A DNA stretch of 64,000 nucleotides, taken from Paenibacillus dauci. GTDB taxonomy: Bacteria > Bacillota > Bacilli > Paenibacillales > Paenibacillaceae. The notes under the pieces were generated by a model that was given only the letters and a program-made list of their open reading frames with translations, was not told the DNA's origin and searched no databases. This document shows positions 34,096 through 43,574 of the stretch, piece by piece; the first letter of the stretch is position 1, and each line of letters begins with the position of its first letter. The DNA is taken from positions 372,001 through 436,000 of the forward strand of contig NZ_LAQQ01000001.1 of the NCBI RefSeq assembly GCF_000971985.1, given 5' to 3'. The translations under genes and the position numbers were made by a program.

Positions 34096-37000
34096 TTAGC
34101 GGATATCCTGGGACAGATCCTGAATCCAGTCTTCACTGCCTTGTGCGTTGATCACCGATTCATGGGAAATTGCCGCTTCCTGGATATTACCAAATCCCCA
34201 GTAGCCTTTTGGCACATCCGGGAACATGCTTTCACGATTCAGCAGTGGACCTCGATTTAGCATCACATTCATCATCGTCGCTGCCTCTACCCGGCGGATC
34301 TTGGCATTCGGGCGGAATGTTCCATCCGGATAGCCCTTGATCCATTGGTTCTGATAGAGCTGCTCGATCGAGCTGGCTGCCCAGTGACCTTTGATATCAT
34401 TAAAATGATACGTAGACAACGGACTAACCGGAAGCTCTTTGAAACGCGTAACTACTGCGGCAAGTTCAGAGCGGGTAACCGGTTCATCGGGACGGAAATA
34501 CGTCCCTTTTTGGAAATAGCCCTGGTGAACTGCAATATCAATATATTCTGCTGCCCAGTAGTCAGCAGGTACATCTTGGAATCCGGCTTTGGTTACTGTA
34601 CCGGTATCTTCAGTCAGACGCGCTACCATGGCAGCGAGTTCGGCTCTGGTCAGTGAACGATTCGGATAAAAATTCCGATCCGGATAACCCTGCATATAAC
34701 GCTTGTGTCCCAGATGATCATAACGCTGGGAGAATACACGAATCATAACTGATGACAACTGATCTGCTGTCTCTACTGCACTATCGCCAGAAGTAACAGA
34801 AGCAGCAACTACAAAGTTCTCATTGGCTGCATGGGCTTGAGGCCATTTCACCTGCACGGTAAATTTACCGCGCTGCTCTGTTTTCAACTGGGCTAATGGC
34901 CAGTGGATGATTACTGCGTCAGCAGCCATTTGGGTAACTCCACCATCGGCTGCAACCACATCTGTACCGACTGGCAGCTTCAGATTGACCGTGCCGCTGG
35001 TCAGAGGTGCTGTACCATCATTTTGATAATCGACAGTAAGCGTGCTGACCGATCCTTCTTCTACCTGAGTCTTATCCGCGGTGACGCTGACAAGAACATG
35101 AGGTGTACCAGATACTACAGATACGGAAGTTCCTCCGCCAGAGTGACCACCTGATGATGCAACCAGTGGTGCCAGCTGAATATCTTTGCGTACAATCTCG
35201 GTTTCTACCGAAATTGTCTCACTTTTATAATCAGCGTAACCATCTTTGTGAACCAGCAGATAATAATCAGTATACGGATAAACCATATACGCATAGAAAC
35301 CTTTGGCATCCGTCAGCTGGACCGGACTTGCATTATTATTAGGTTCGAATCCTGGAATAGCAGGCAAGGTTACTCTCGTATCTGCTTTACTGCCGTTACG
35401 ATCTGTTTTGGCATAATACAAGGTAACGGTTGCTCCCGGAATAAGTGCTCCCGTGTTCTGATCCGTTACCGTACCATACGGATCGACCAGTTCCTGGGAA
35501 ATATTCATCTCACCATCGGCGGTAACCTGTACATCACTCTGGGTTACAGTAATTTCCTGACCCCCACCGAGATCATACCGGATATCCAGCGTGTAAGATC
35601 CAGTATCCAGACCTTCGGCACTGAACACTCCATTGTCTTGCATAGCAAATGCTTTAGGACGGCCATTACCGTCTCTAATATAAGTGCCTGTTGCTTTATT
35701 CATCAGATAAGCTTTGGTTTTGTTGAGGAAACTATCCTGCAGAATACCCGTGGAGCCATCCGCCTTTTTCATAAGCAGAACGCCTGTAACGGTTTTCTCG
35801 GAGTTAAAGTTCTGCTGGTTATCTCCTTTGACTGAACCTACAATCGCTTTTTGATTGTATTTAATCGGAGTAGCTACGCCCCCGATATCCATCATTTCTG
35901 TAATCTCGAGTGCATACTGCTGATCTGCACGCGGAACAGTAATATTATAGGAACCATCTGTACCCGTTACCACGGACTTGACAAAATCAATACCCGGCTC
36001 CATAACACCGTTGCCATTCAGATCAAGTGATGCTTTGACGATGGCTCCGTTTACACGGACATTGCCAGTACCTCTTGTCACAATACCGCTAATAGCTGGG
36101 GGCTGGAAGGCAATCTTGATTTGATCCTGTGCTTCCAGTCCGCGATCAGGATCATTGGCAGTTGCCTGAACGACATACTCCATCTCCTGGTCGGTCTCGG
36201 TAGCTGCCGAACGGTAGGTTACTACCGCTTTTCCGGTACTATCTGTTAATACTTTTTCACCGTCTTGGAGCGGCTGTCCATCTTTGAGCAGCGTACCTAC
36301 ATTGGACAATGAGCGGAAAGCTACCGGTACGCCGGCGATTGCTTTGCCATCCAGATCTGTCAGAACAGCTGTAAGCTGAGTAGTTGCTTTGCCATCTGCC
36401 AGAATTCGTGCAGGATTGGCAGTCAGCTTAAGCACGGCTTGAATCGCTGCCGGAGCAGCTTCTACATTCACTTTATTGGACGATAGTGAAGGTATTTCGT
36501 TCACGATCTGAATAACATAATAATTATCAGCGACTGGAACACCGATAAACGTATACGTTCCTGTCGGTTCTGCTATACCGTTATCGATCAGCATACCGTT
36601 ATGATACAGTTTCAGCGATGCGGATGGTTCTGCGCCCGATACGCTGACTGTACGAGCATTGTTGATACTGCCTGTTGCAAGCACAGGTTCCGGTGCATGT
36701 TGAACAGGTGGCGGTGATCCGATGTTGACTATATTGGATCGCTTGCTCTCCAGCTGATCCACTGTCTGGGTAACTGTATATCCTTCAGCTGGTGGGACAT
36801 GACGGAAAGTATATTTTCCGTCTTCATCAGCTGTGCCATTCGCAATTACTACATTTTCTACATTATACAGCTGCAATTGTGCCCGGTAGACGGCTCCAGT
36901 TACATGGATCATGCCTTCTCCGTCATACACATCTCCGGTCGCCGTTACAGGATCCGGAGCGTTGGGACTTACAATAACGGCTGCTTCTACATCAACTGCA

Positions 37001-39390
37001 TTGGAGAAGTCACTCTCCAGACTATCTACCATCTGGGTTACCGTATACTTCTGATCAAAAGGAACACCGGTAAACGTATAATGTCCTGTCTGATCTGCAG
37101 TACCGTTACTTATTGCCTGTTTTCCAGGACTGTACAATATCAAAGCAGCCAAAGGTTCGGCTCCTGACACTGTGATTGTTCCCTCTCCATTGGTACTGCC
37201 AACCGCATGTACGGGAAGCGGACGACCAACCTGGAATACAGATACATCTTCAGCTGAATTACCTGCTTCATCGGCAGTTACAACTCTTACGGTATGAGAG
37301 GTTTGTGACCAAGGTGCAGCAGGAGTATACATCCATGCTCCTGTTGAGTCTGCAGTTACATCAGCCACAATTGTATTATCGATTACCAGATTGACCGCAG
37401 CGTTAGGTTCGGTCATGCCGTATACATTTGCTTGTACACTGGTACTTCCTCCAGAGGCGGGGCTCTGGATCGCGATATTGGTCTTTGTTTTTACACGAAG
37501 CTTCAATGTCGCCTGCTTGCTGGAATTACTGCCTGCTGTCACGACTACGGTATAAGCTGACAGATCCTGCAGCGCCTGACCGGCTGGAACAGTCAATGAC
37601 CATTTGCCATTGGATACCGGAACAGCATTAAACGTACGGTTGTCCGTCGGGTCCTGATCATTGGTTATTTTCAGATTGACGGATGTATCTGTCGATCTTC
37701 CCCGCAGTACCGGAGTCACATTGGTATAGTACGTGTAGGCATGAGAGCCATTTTCAATATTCACGGAGACGTCGTCTACTCCATAATTCAGTACGCTTGT
37801 TGTCTGCGTATTGCCTGCTTCATCCGTTACACCGGCTTTGATAGCATGATACGTCGTTGTATTTGCATTTGGAGACAATGGACGGTCAATAGCGAGTGTC
37901 CAGTTCCCATCGCTGCCTGCTTGAACTTCCTGATAAGCTGCGTTATCAATCGTCAGCTTCACTTTTTCTCCGGGATTGGCTTCACCTGTAATGACAGGTG
38001 TAGCTGTTCCTCGAGTAGAGTTGACTGGTGAAGTGATAGCCAGATTACTGGACAAATAATGAATCGTCTGTGTATCCAGAATCTGTGCATTATTAGCTGC
38101 TACAGCAACGATCTGATACGTCTTGCCTGCAGTCAGGGCTGCCGGATAAGTGAGTGCACCACTGCTCCAACTGCCTGGATTGCCCGATACAACAATACCT
38201 GTCTTGGTAAATACCGATGTCCGTACGGGCGGTGTGGCATCCGAGAGTTGATAAATGGTCAGATCCACTTTACGTGCTCCACCTGTCGAACGAACATAAT
38301 CTCCACTAAAGGAAGTCGGGAATTGATAGGTTGAATAATCTTCTTTGCCATTAATTGTTACATTGGACAAATCGCTGAATATAGCGATCTTCTGGCTTGT
38401 CTGAGCAATATCCTGATTTTCATTGGTAACTTTGGCGCTGACCAGATAATTATCTTCAGCAGCCAATCCGGTGATTCCCGAGACCGTCCAGCTGCCCTGG
38501 TTCACGACGGTGTTGTACGTTTTGGATATTCCGGATTGAGTAACAGAGCTAATCGTTACTGACACCGGACTCTGATCACGTGCTGATGTTGTCGTACCAC
38601 TGATGGAGGCAGGGAACGTACTGGCGGTCTCAGCCAGTCCTGTGATCGCAATAGTGGGACGATAAATGGCAAAAGCCGGACTGATTGCCGAATATGCTCC
38701 TGCGCCATTCATTCCATCTTTATTAATAACAGCCAGGTTGGCTGCTTTGGAGCTGGCAAAGTTAAACTGCAAAATCGAAGAAGATTTGATATTGGAGTCG
38801 ATATCCGTCAGCGCACTAACAGGCACTTGCACATCGAGGAAATAGTCTCCGTTGGTATCTTCTGTTACCCGTGTACCCGGGACCTTACTGCCGGAACCAT
38901 CTGTTTTGTTAATATAATGAATAACAGACCCGGACGCATTGGATACATAAATATAATCTTCATGTGGCGATTTGCCATCCAGACCTATAGTTGCACGCGG
39001 TACTCCATTTTGAAGAACCTGAACCATCCAGACCGAGGATAGAAATCCTCCCTTGATGTCACTGGGATCACCCAGCAGTCGAATACGGAAAAACAGATTG
39101 CTACCGTCTCCTGCTGCATAAAAAGAAGGCTTGTCTCCCGATCCTTTGGATACTCCGCTCTGGAAATCCACATCATCCGGACTGATACCGGGTTCATTAG
39201 CCGGATCAAAAAACACATTCCCTTGTCGATCCACATAAGGCGTGAAGCTGGCTGGCCATGGTGCAACGGGGCTGTTGATTGCCTGAATCACCGGTGCCGC
39301 AGCCTGGCTTGCACCCGGGACCGCTCCGGTCCATATCAGTACAACAACCAAAAACGCTGCCAACATTCTGGATAAGTAACTTCTTCTCAC
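34096..39390 (-). CDS. large S-layer-homology surface protein with Ig-like repeats
   Basis: 1764 residues, GTG start after AAGGGGG. Signal peptide 1-31 (ends SQAAA). About 35-235: a beta-rich domain with a DPANEPGISPDDVDF calcium-like segment. About 240-640: several Ig-like repeats with PGEKVKLTID/PNAAVNLVID-type starts. About 700-960: four repeats of YxVTQxVDxLxSxxSN type. About 965-1100: an invasin (Big_1)-like domain (ILADGKATTQLTAVLTDLDG). About 1110-1420: carboxypeptidase-regulatory-like folds. About 1440-1560: DUF11-like domain. Three SLH motifs close the protein (TRAELA, TRSELA and degenerate IRRVEA). SLH repeats bind pyruvylated wall polymer, so it is a surface adhesin or wall structure protein. 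No enzyme domain is visible. Confidence 0.9.
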   Translation of the reverse strand: MRRSYLSRMLAAFLVVVLIWTGAVPGASQAAAPVIQAINSPVAPWPASFTPYVDRQGNVFFDPANEPGISPDDVDFQSGVSKGSGDKPSFYAAGDGSNLFFRIRLLGDPSDIKGGFLSSVWMVQVLQNGVPRATIGLDGKSPHEDYIYVSNASGSVIHYINKTDGSGSKVPGTRVTEDTNGDYFLDVQVPVSALTDIDSNIKSSSILQFNFASSKAANLAVINKDGMNGAGAYSAISPAFAIYRPTIAITGLAETASTFPASISGTTTSARDQSPVSVTISSVTQSGISKTYNTVVNQGSWTVSGITGLAAEDNYLVSAKVTNENQDIAQTSQKIAIFSDLSNVTINGKEDYSTYQFPTSFSGDYVRSTGGARKVDLTIYQLSDATPPVRTSVFTKTGIVVSGNPGSWSSGALTYPAALTAGKTYQIVAVAANNAQILDTQTIHYLSSNLAITSPVNSTRGTATPVITGEANPGEKVKLTIDNAAYQEVQAGSDGNWTLAIDRPLSPNANTTTYHAIKAGVTDEAGNTQTTSVLNYGVDDVSVNIENGSHAYTYYTNVTPVLRGRSTDTSVNLKITNDQDPTDNRTFNAVPVSNGKWSLTVPAGQALQDLSAYTVVVTAGSNSSKQATLKLRVKTKTNIAIQSPASGGSTSVQANVYGMTEPNAAVNLVIDNTIVADVTADSTGAWMYTPAAPWSQTSHTVRVVTADEAGNSAEDVSVFQVGRPLPVHAVGSTNGEGTITVSGAEPLAALILYSPGKQAISNGTADQTGHYTFTGVPFDQKYTVTQMVDSLESDFSNAVDVEAAVIVSPNAPDPVTATGDVYDGEGMIHVTGAVYRAQLQLYNVENVVIANGTADEDGKYTFRHVPPAEGYTVTQTVDQLESKRSNIVNIGSPPPVQHAPEPVLATGSINNARTVSVSGAEPSASLKLYHNGMLIDNGIAEPTGTYTFIGVPVADNYYVIQIVNEIPSLSSNKVNVEAAPAAIQAVLKLTANPARILADGKATTQLTAVLTDLDGKAIAGVPVAFRSLSNVGTLLKDGQPLQDGEKVLTDSTGKAVVTYRSAATETDQEMEYVVQATANDPDRGLEAQDQIKIAFQPPAISGIVTRGTGNVRVNGAIVKASLDLNGNGVMEPGIDFVKSVVTGTDGSYNITVPRADQQYALEITEMMDIGGVATPIKYNQKAIVGSVKGDNQQNFNSEKTVTGVLLMKKADGSTGILQDSFLNKTKAYLMNKATGTYIRDGNGRPKAFAMQDNGVFSAEGLDTGSYTLDIRYDLGGGQEITVTQSDVQVTADGEMNISQELVDPYGTVTDQNTGALIPGATVTLYYAKTDRNGSKADTRVTLPAIPGFEPNNNASPVQLTDAKGFYAYMVYPYTDYYLLVHKDGYADYKSETISVETEIVRKDIQLAPLVASSGGHSGGGTSVSVVSGTPHVLVSVTADKTQVEEGSVSTLTVDYQNDGTAPLTSGTVNLKLPVGTDVVAADGGVTQMAADAVIIHWPLAQLKTEQRGKFTVQVKWPQAHAANENFVVAASVTSGDSAVETADQLSSVMIRVFSQRYDHLGHKRYMQGYPDRNFYPNRSLTRAELAAMVARLTEDTGTVTKAGFQDVPADYWAAEYIDIAVHQGYFQKGTYFRPDEPVTRSELAAVVTRFKELPVSPLSTYHFNDIKGHWAASSIEQLYQNQWIKGYPDGTFRPNAKIRRVEAATMMNVMLNRGPLLNRESMFPDVPKGYWGFGNIQEAAISHESVINAQGSEDWIQDLSQDIR

Positions 39391-39450
39391 ATACTTGCCC
39401 CCTTACTGCTTCAGATACATTTCTTTATTAATATCGGAGAATAGGATTAT

Positions 39451-39500
39451 TTTGTTATATGGTTAAACTCACTTATTTGTTATATGGTTAAACTCACTTA
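39451..39500. repeat. perfect 25-base tandem duplication upstream of the SLH gene
   Basis: The unit TTTGTTATATGGTTAAAC plus TCACTTA occurs twice head to tail, at 39451-39475 and 39476-39500, about 60-110 bases before the GTG start. It probably lies in the promoter region. Confidence 0.9.
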
Positions 39501-39660
39501 TTAGAACAATTACAACATTTTTTTACAGAACCTATATTAATCCAAAGATTCAAATCCAATACATTGCTTGATGTACATGGTTCCGATTTGGGTAATCAAC
39601 CATAGCAGTAGGATGTATACTCTAGATATGACCATACGACGAGGAGCGTGACAGCTACAT

Positions 39661-40479
39661 ATGATCGATTTCTTTGCCGGACTCACACCTGTAATGCAGG
39701 CCCTGCTGGCAACATTATTTACATGGGGAATGACTGCTGTGGGTGCAGCTCTGGTCTTTACCTCCAAGAATCTGAACCAGAAAGTATACGATGGGATGCT
39801 CGGCTTTGCAGGCGGAGTGATGATCGCAGCCAGCTTCTGGTCATTAATTGCACCGGCGCTGGAGATGGCTTCGGAAGACAGTTCGCTTCCTGCCTGGATT
39901 CCGGCAGCCGTAGGCTTTATGCTGGGTGGGTTGTTCTTGTGGGGAGCAGACAAAGTTATTCCGCATCTTCATCCCTCTTCTGCCAGCAATCAGGCAGAGG
40001 GCATGGGTACCAAAAATAAACGCCGTAGTACACTGCTCGTATTTGCGATTACTCTTCATAATATTCCAGAAGGGTTGGCAGTCGGCGTCGCCTTTGGTGC
40101 AGTAGCGAATGGTACTTCTACCGAGTCACTTGCAGGAGCAGTGGCACTGGCTATCGGAATCGGGATTCAGAACTTTCCCGAAGGACTGGCGGTATCGATG
40201 CCGCTGCGCGGCGAAGGTATGAGTCGGCGCAAAGCCTTTTTCTATGGGCAACTGTCCGGAATGGTCGAGCCTGTAGCTGCAGTGCTCGGTGTGCTGGCCG
40301 TAACACTGATCGATCCGCTGCTGCCCTATGCCTTGTGCTTTGCTGCAGGTGCCATGATCTTTGTTGTCGCTGAAGAAGTCATTCCCGGCTCACAGGAAAA
40401 AGGCAACAAGGATTTTGCATCCATGTGCCTGATGATTGGATTTACTGTAATGATGATTCTGGATGTAGCGCTGGGCTGA
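39661..40479 (+). CDS. ZIP-family metal transporter
   Basis: 272 residues, eight membrane segments. Metal-binding motifs [10 protein letters not shown] (about residues 138-147) and [10 protein letters not shown] (about 174-183) are the hallmarks of the ZIP family; the short His-containing loop after segment 3 (IPHLHPSS) fits as well. Prokaryotic ZIPs such as ZupT take up Zn, Fe, Mn or Co. Although the window has Zur boxes elsewhere, I see none before this gene, so the main substrate is open. GAGGAG lies 13 bases before the ATG, a rather long spacing. Confidence 0.9.
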   Translation: MIDFFAGLTPVMQALLATLFTWGMTAVGAALVFTSKNLNQKVYDGMLGFAGGVMIAASFWSLIAPALEMASEDSSLPAWIPAAVGFMLGGLFLWGADKVIPHLHPSSASNQAEGMGTKNKRRSTLLVFAITLHNIPEGLAVGVAFGAVANGTSTESLAGAVALAIGIGIQNFPEGLAVSMPLRGEGMSRRKAFFYGQLSGMVEPVAAVLGVLAVTLIDPLLPYALCFAAGAMIFVVAEEVIPGSQEKGNKDFASMCLMIGFTVMMILDVALG

Positions 40480-40646
40480 AGATATACAAAAATAAGCTGC
40501 CATTCATGCATGACCCTATGAATAATCTACTGATCAGCAGAATCAGGAAATAAAAAAGGATGAAGTTAACGATTTCATGTTAAAAGAATACTACGATAGT
40601 CAACTAACATGAATGAGCAGATCAATAATGTACACTGTACCTTATC

Positions 40647-40700
40647 TAAACAAACAAACGGCAAGCTCCAGAGAATAAGAGCTTGCCGTTTGTTTGTTTA
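40647..40700. terminator. bidirectional terminator with 22-base perfect stem
   Basis: The arms (starting TAAACAAACAAACGGCAAGC and ending in the exact complement) enclose a 10-base loop. It lies between the converging ZIP and lrgB-type genes. Confidence 0.9.
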
Positions 40701-40727
40701 GGTATAATGTTCATTAGATGGAATTGC

Positions 40728-41417
40728 TCAATGAAATACGATCCATACTACAACCGGTGCGATAAAAGAAGCAACAATGGCACTGATCGTCATCGCAATC
40801 GAGCTCATTGAAGACGCCTGTTCTCCAATTTCAAGAGCCTTTGCCGTTCCCAGAGCGTGGGACGAGCTGCCCAGCGCGATTCCGCTGCCAATCACATGAT
40901 GAATCCGGAACAGACGCAGCAGATAGACTCCACATACTGCTCCGGTAAATCCCGCAATCATAACAAATACCGAAGTGAGCGAAGAGTCTGCTCCCAAATG
41001 GTTGACGATCTGAATCGCTACTGGCGTCGTCACCGATTTGGGGACAATGGATAAAATAAACGGCTTGCTGAATCCCAGTGCCAGCGCAAGCAGCATACCG
41101 CTGAGCATCCCTGCAAATACACCAGCCAGCGATCCACCGACAATAGGCAGCCAGTTCTTTAACAGCTGATGTCGCTGCTTATAGAGCGGATAAGCTAGCG
41201 CTACTACAGCAGGCCCGAGTAGCTGATTGATCCATTGTCCGCCTTTCATATAAGTACTATAAGGAATATTCAGATTAATCAGCACGATTACAATAATGGC
41301 GGTTCCCGTCAGTGCAGGCATCAGCACCGGCAAGCGGAATTTTTTGTAAATCATAGCCATGACAACATAAATGAATACAGTCGATACGACAATACCTGCA
41401 CTCAGCATGATGTTCAT
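40728..41417 (-). CDS. LrgB/CidB-family membrane protein
   Basis: 229 residues with about seven membrane segments. Family motifs: KSVTTPVAIQIVNHLGAD (about 137-154) and GSSSHALGTAKALEIGEQ (about 185-202). LrgB/CidB proteins act with a LrgA/CidA partner in control of murein hydrolase activity and cell death; related pairs have been shown to transport pyruvate (B. subtilis PftAB, formerly YsbAB). The start overlaps the end of the LrgA-type gene by four bases (ATGA), a sign of coupled translation. Confidence 0.9.
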   Translation of the reverse strand: MNIMLSAGIVVSTVFIYVVMAMIYKKFRLPVLMPALTGTAIIVIVLINLNIPYSTYMKGGQWINQLLGPAVVALAYPLYKQRHQLLKNWLPIVGGSLAGVFAGMLSGMLLALALGFSKPFILSIVPKSVTTPVAIQIVNHLGADSSLTSVFVMIAGFTGAVCGVYLLRLFRIHHVIGSGIALGSSSHALGTAKALEIGEQASSMSSIAMTISAIVASFIAPVVVWIVFH

Positions 41418-41860
41418 ACCCGAGTCTCCTTTTCCCGGTATTGAACACTATTTCTACTGGCACCAGGCTGTCCCTGAGATAGCACTTTTTTCTCGGCAGT
41501 GTGTGCTCCAGGTCTTCCTGCCAGCCACTGGCTTACATGTCCAGCGACTGCAATAGTCAGGATCGTACTGACAATGACTACTACAACCAGCAGTAATCCT
41601 TTGCCTGCGAACAGATCCAGATGGTTCATAACCCCTACCGTTGCCGGAATAAAAAATAACGGCAGATAAAATAAAATGGTAGTACTTCCTTTCTCGATCC
41701 ATGAGACCGGAATCACCCGGCATAACAGCAAAACAAATAACAGCAGCAAGCCGATAATACTGCCGGGGATCGGCAAATTCAGCCACGCCTGCACATAGCT
41801 GCCCACCAGATAAATGGCGTATAGCAGCATGATCTGGACAACAATCAGAATGACTTTCAT
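41414..41860 (-). CDS. LrgA/CidA-family holin-like membrane protein
   Basis: 148 residues. Four membrane helices with the family motif LPIPGSIIGLLLLFVLL (about 29-45) and FIPATVGVMNHLDL (about 70-83), then an unusually long hydrophilic C-terminal tail (AGRPGAHTAEKKVLS... about 35 residues) compared with typical LrgA. It forms a pair with the overlapping LrgB-type gene. I cannot tell from sequence whether it belongs to the LytSR-linked lrgAB, the CidR-linked cidAB or the pyruvate-transport branch; no LysR or LytS gene lies nearby. Confidence 0.88.
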   Translation of the reverse strand: MKVILIVVQIMLLYAIYLVGSYVQAWLNLPIPGSIIGLLLLFVLLLCRVIPVSWIEKGSTTILFYLPLFFIPATVGVMNHLDLFAGKGLLLVVVVIVSTILTIAVAGHVSQWLAGRPGAHTAEKKVLSQGQPGASRNSVQYREKETRV

Positions 41861-41973
41861 GATTCATTTCCCTTCACTCTTGTATTCTCTCTATCACAGT
41901 ATGAGTATCTATATACGTATAGCTTACCAGAAATATACTCGTTATTGCGCAATAGGTATGTATATTTTTCCAC

Positions 41974-42008
41974 AAAAAAAGCCATCCTCACAAATATAGG
42001 ATGGCTTT
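41974..42008 (-). terminator. terminator of the yidC2 gene
   Basis: AAAGCCATCCT pairs with AGGATGGCTTT around CACAAATAT; seven Ts on the minus strand. Confidence 0.88.
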
Positions 42009-42118
42009 AAATTCGAAATGGATAAGGGTAAATCTAATGTTCCCGCAAAATAGTCATAATTAGTCTATCAGGACACCAACGATCTGCCTGGGTCGCTTGC
42101 CGACACTCAGATCTATTA

Positions 42119-43099
42119 TTAGACACCGGCAGACTTGGCATTTGATGCTGGTTTGCCGGATTTTCCTTTGGAACGGGAAGATTTATTTTTGCCTTTCCCC
42201 TGCTTACGGGCAGGAGACGCGATTCGTTCGGCTTCATGTTCCAGAGCTGCTGAAGCAGCATCCAGCGTCGCCGAAGATACTGCTACATCGGCAATAGCTG
42301 CTGTTGGCTGAGTCGGATACATACGCTGGAATAACAGCGTCTGCAGAATCAGGAATGATCCGCTGACCATCCAGTACAAAGGCATCGCTGCCGGTGCGCT
42401 AAAGGAGAAGAACGCCATCATAATCGGTGACACATACCCCATTATCGCAAACTGCTTGCGCTGCTCGGGCGTCATGTTAACCTGGGACACCTTGGCCTGG
42501 AACAAATACAGTACCGCTACAATAATCGCCATAATCCAGTCGGGATGCCCTAACTTGAACCAGAGAAAGGAATGGGTCGACAGCTCGGGCGTCAACCGGA
42601 TAGCTGTATACATCCCCGACAGAATCGGCAGCTGAATCAGAATCGGCAGGCAGCCGATATTCAGCGGGTTGAAGCTATGCTTTTTGTAAATCTCCATCAT
42701 TTCCTGCTGTTGCTGCTGCTTGGAGGCCGTATCGGTTTTGTTCTCGTATTTTTTCTTGAGTTGATCCAGCTCCGGCTGCATGACATTCATCTTTTGCTTC
42801 ATCGCCTGCTGGGATTTGGCTTGTCTCATCATCAGCGGCATCAGCGCAAATCGTACGGTCAGCGTCAGTACAATGATCGCCAGCCCGTAACTTCCGCCAA
42901 ACCATGAAGCAATATGCTGCATACTGTAAGATAGCGGGAATACTACATAATGATTAAAAAATCCCGGTGTGTCGGAGTGAATCTCGGTAGCTCCGCCCGT
43001 GCCACAGCCGGACAGCAAGACTACCATCATCAATGCCAATATCAGGCCAAGCAGACGGCCTCTTTTACCCGTAAATGTGAATCCTTTGATCGTTTCCAT
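42119..43099 (-). CDS. yidC2: YidC/Oxa1-family membrane protein insertase, second-copy (YidC2) type
   Basis: 326 residues from the ATG at 43099 (GAGGAGG nine bases ahead). Lipoprotein signal peptide with lipobox LLSGC, then the five-helix YidC core: LAIIVLTLTVRFALMPLMMR carrying the conserved groove arginine, a coiled C1 hairpin with a QQQQQ stretch, NPLNIGCLPILIQLPI and the last helices. A long basic tail (GKGKNKSSRSKGKSGK) probably contacts the ribosome. It inserts membrane proteins with or without SecYEG. Its upstream ORF and hairpin copy the design of B. subtilis mifM-yidC2, so this is probably the inducible copy. The main yidC/spoIIIJ is expected elsewhere. Confidence 0.93.
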   Translation of the reverse strand: METIKGFTFTGKRGRLLGLILALMMVVLLSGCGTGGATEIHSDTPGFFNHYVVFPLSYSMQHIASWFGGSYGLAIIVLTLTVRFALMPLMMRQAKSQQAMKQKMNVMQPELDQLKKKYENKTDTASKQQQQQEMMEIYKKHSFNPLNIGCLPILIQLPILSGMYTAIRLTPELSTHSFLWFKLGHPDWIMAIIVAVLYLFQAKVSQVNMTPEQRKQFAIMGYVSPIMMAFFSFSAPAAMPLYWMVSGSFLILQTLLFQRMYPTQPTAAIADVAVSSATLDAASAALEHEAERIASPARKQGKGKNKSSRSKGKSGKPASNAKSAGV

Positions 43100-43386
43100 G
43101 TTGTTCCTCCTCGTTGATGGTTCATACCGGCAATCAACGAGGTGGTGCAATCGGAACTATCATCATCAGGCGCTTCTTTCCTGCGTATCATGCGCGAAAG
43201 GCGCAGTGGTGCAGGATGGCTGCTGATGGACAGAATCAGCGGATAGAAATAATGCTGGCGGGATTTGCCGCCTACTGTCCAGAATTCGGTAATGCCGCAA
43301 TACAAGTGGGCAATATATGCGTAACCCACTGTCAGAATCAGCCCGATGGATAGCAGATACGGGAGCAAATCATGGAACTCGGCCAA
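43042..43386 (-). CDS. MifM-like leader ORF, predicted translation-arrest sensor
   Basis: 114 residues if started at the TTG at 43386, seven bases after AAGGAGGTGAAGAC-type site; a GTG inside the ribosome site is less likely. It has one N-terminal membrane helix (about 7-29), a basic stretch RLSRMIRRK (62-70) and an acidic run EAPDDDSSD (71-79). B. subtilis MifM is likewise a short N-terminally anchored peptide upstream of yidC2 that stalls ribosomes at an acidic run and is released by pulling force when YidC inserts it. Here the acidic codons (43150-43167) lie just before a 10-bp hairpin covering the yidC2 ribosome site. The ORF overlaps yidC2 by 58 bases. Sequence similarity to MifM is only in layout. 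Confidence 0.72.
   Translation of the reverse strand: MAEFHDLLPYLLSIGLILTVGYAYIAHLYCGITEFWTVGGKSRQHYFYPLILSISSHPAPLRLSRMIRRKEAPDDDSSDCTTSLIAGMNHQRGGTTWKRSKDSHLRVKEAVCLA
43107..43142 (-). promoter_or_regulatory. hairpin sequestering the yidC2 ribosome-binding site
   Basis: Read on the minus strand, CCTCGTTGAT (43133-43142) and ATCAACGAGG (43109-43118) form a perfect 10-bp stem with a 14-base loop. The ribosome site GAGGAGG (43107-43113) overlaps the 3' arm by five bases. A ribosome paused on the preceding acidic codons would open the stem. Confidence 0.8.
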
Positions 43387-43494
43387 AGTCTTCACCTCCT
43401 TATGTCATAATATAGCTATTATACTCTATCCAAATCAAATGCATAAGACAAAAATCGACATGATCATAGTCAAAACAGTGAACATCCACAAAAA

Positions 43495-43524
43495 CTTGAA
43501 AACGTTTTTTCGATGATATACAAT
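43495..43524 (+). promoter_or_regulatory. promoter with overlapping cre site for the beta-glucosidase gene
   Basis: TTGAAA (43496-43501) and TACAAT (43519-43524) are 17 bases apart. TTGAAAACGTTTTTT (43496-43510) fits the CcpA cre consensus at 14 of 15 positions and covers the -35 box, so glucose repression is expected. Confidence 0.7.
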
Positions 43525-43544
43525 GTGGAGGTACAACTAAAACA

Positions 43545-43574
43545 GGATTGTTACTGGTGAAGCAGGCAAAACCT
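43545..43574 (+). promoter_or_regulatory. RAT site for a BglG/LicT-type antiterminator
   Basis: GGATTGTTACTGG followed by GCAGGCAAAACCT has the shape and sequence of the ribonucleic antiterminator target of B. subtilis LicT on bglP. Its 3' end overlaps the downstream terminator stem. Confidence 0.9.

Noticed and set aside
35248-35835. A 195-codon open frame on the plus strand
   Set aside because: Antisense to the SLH protein repeats; no start signal.
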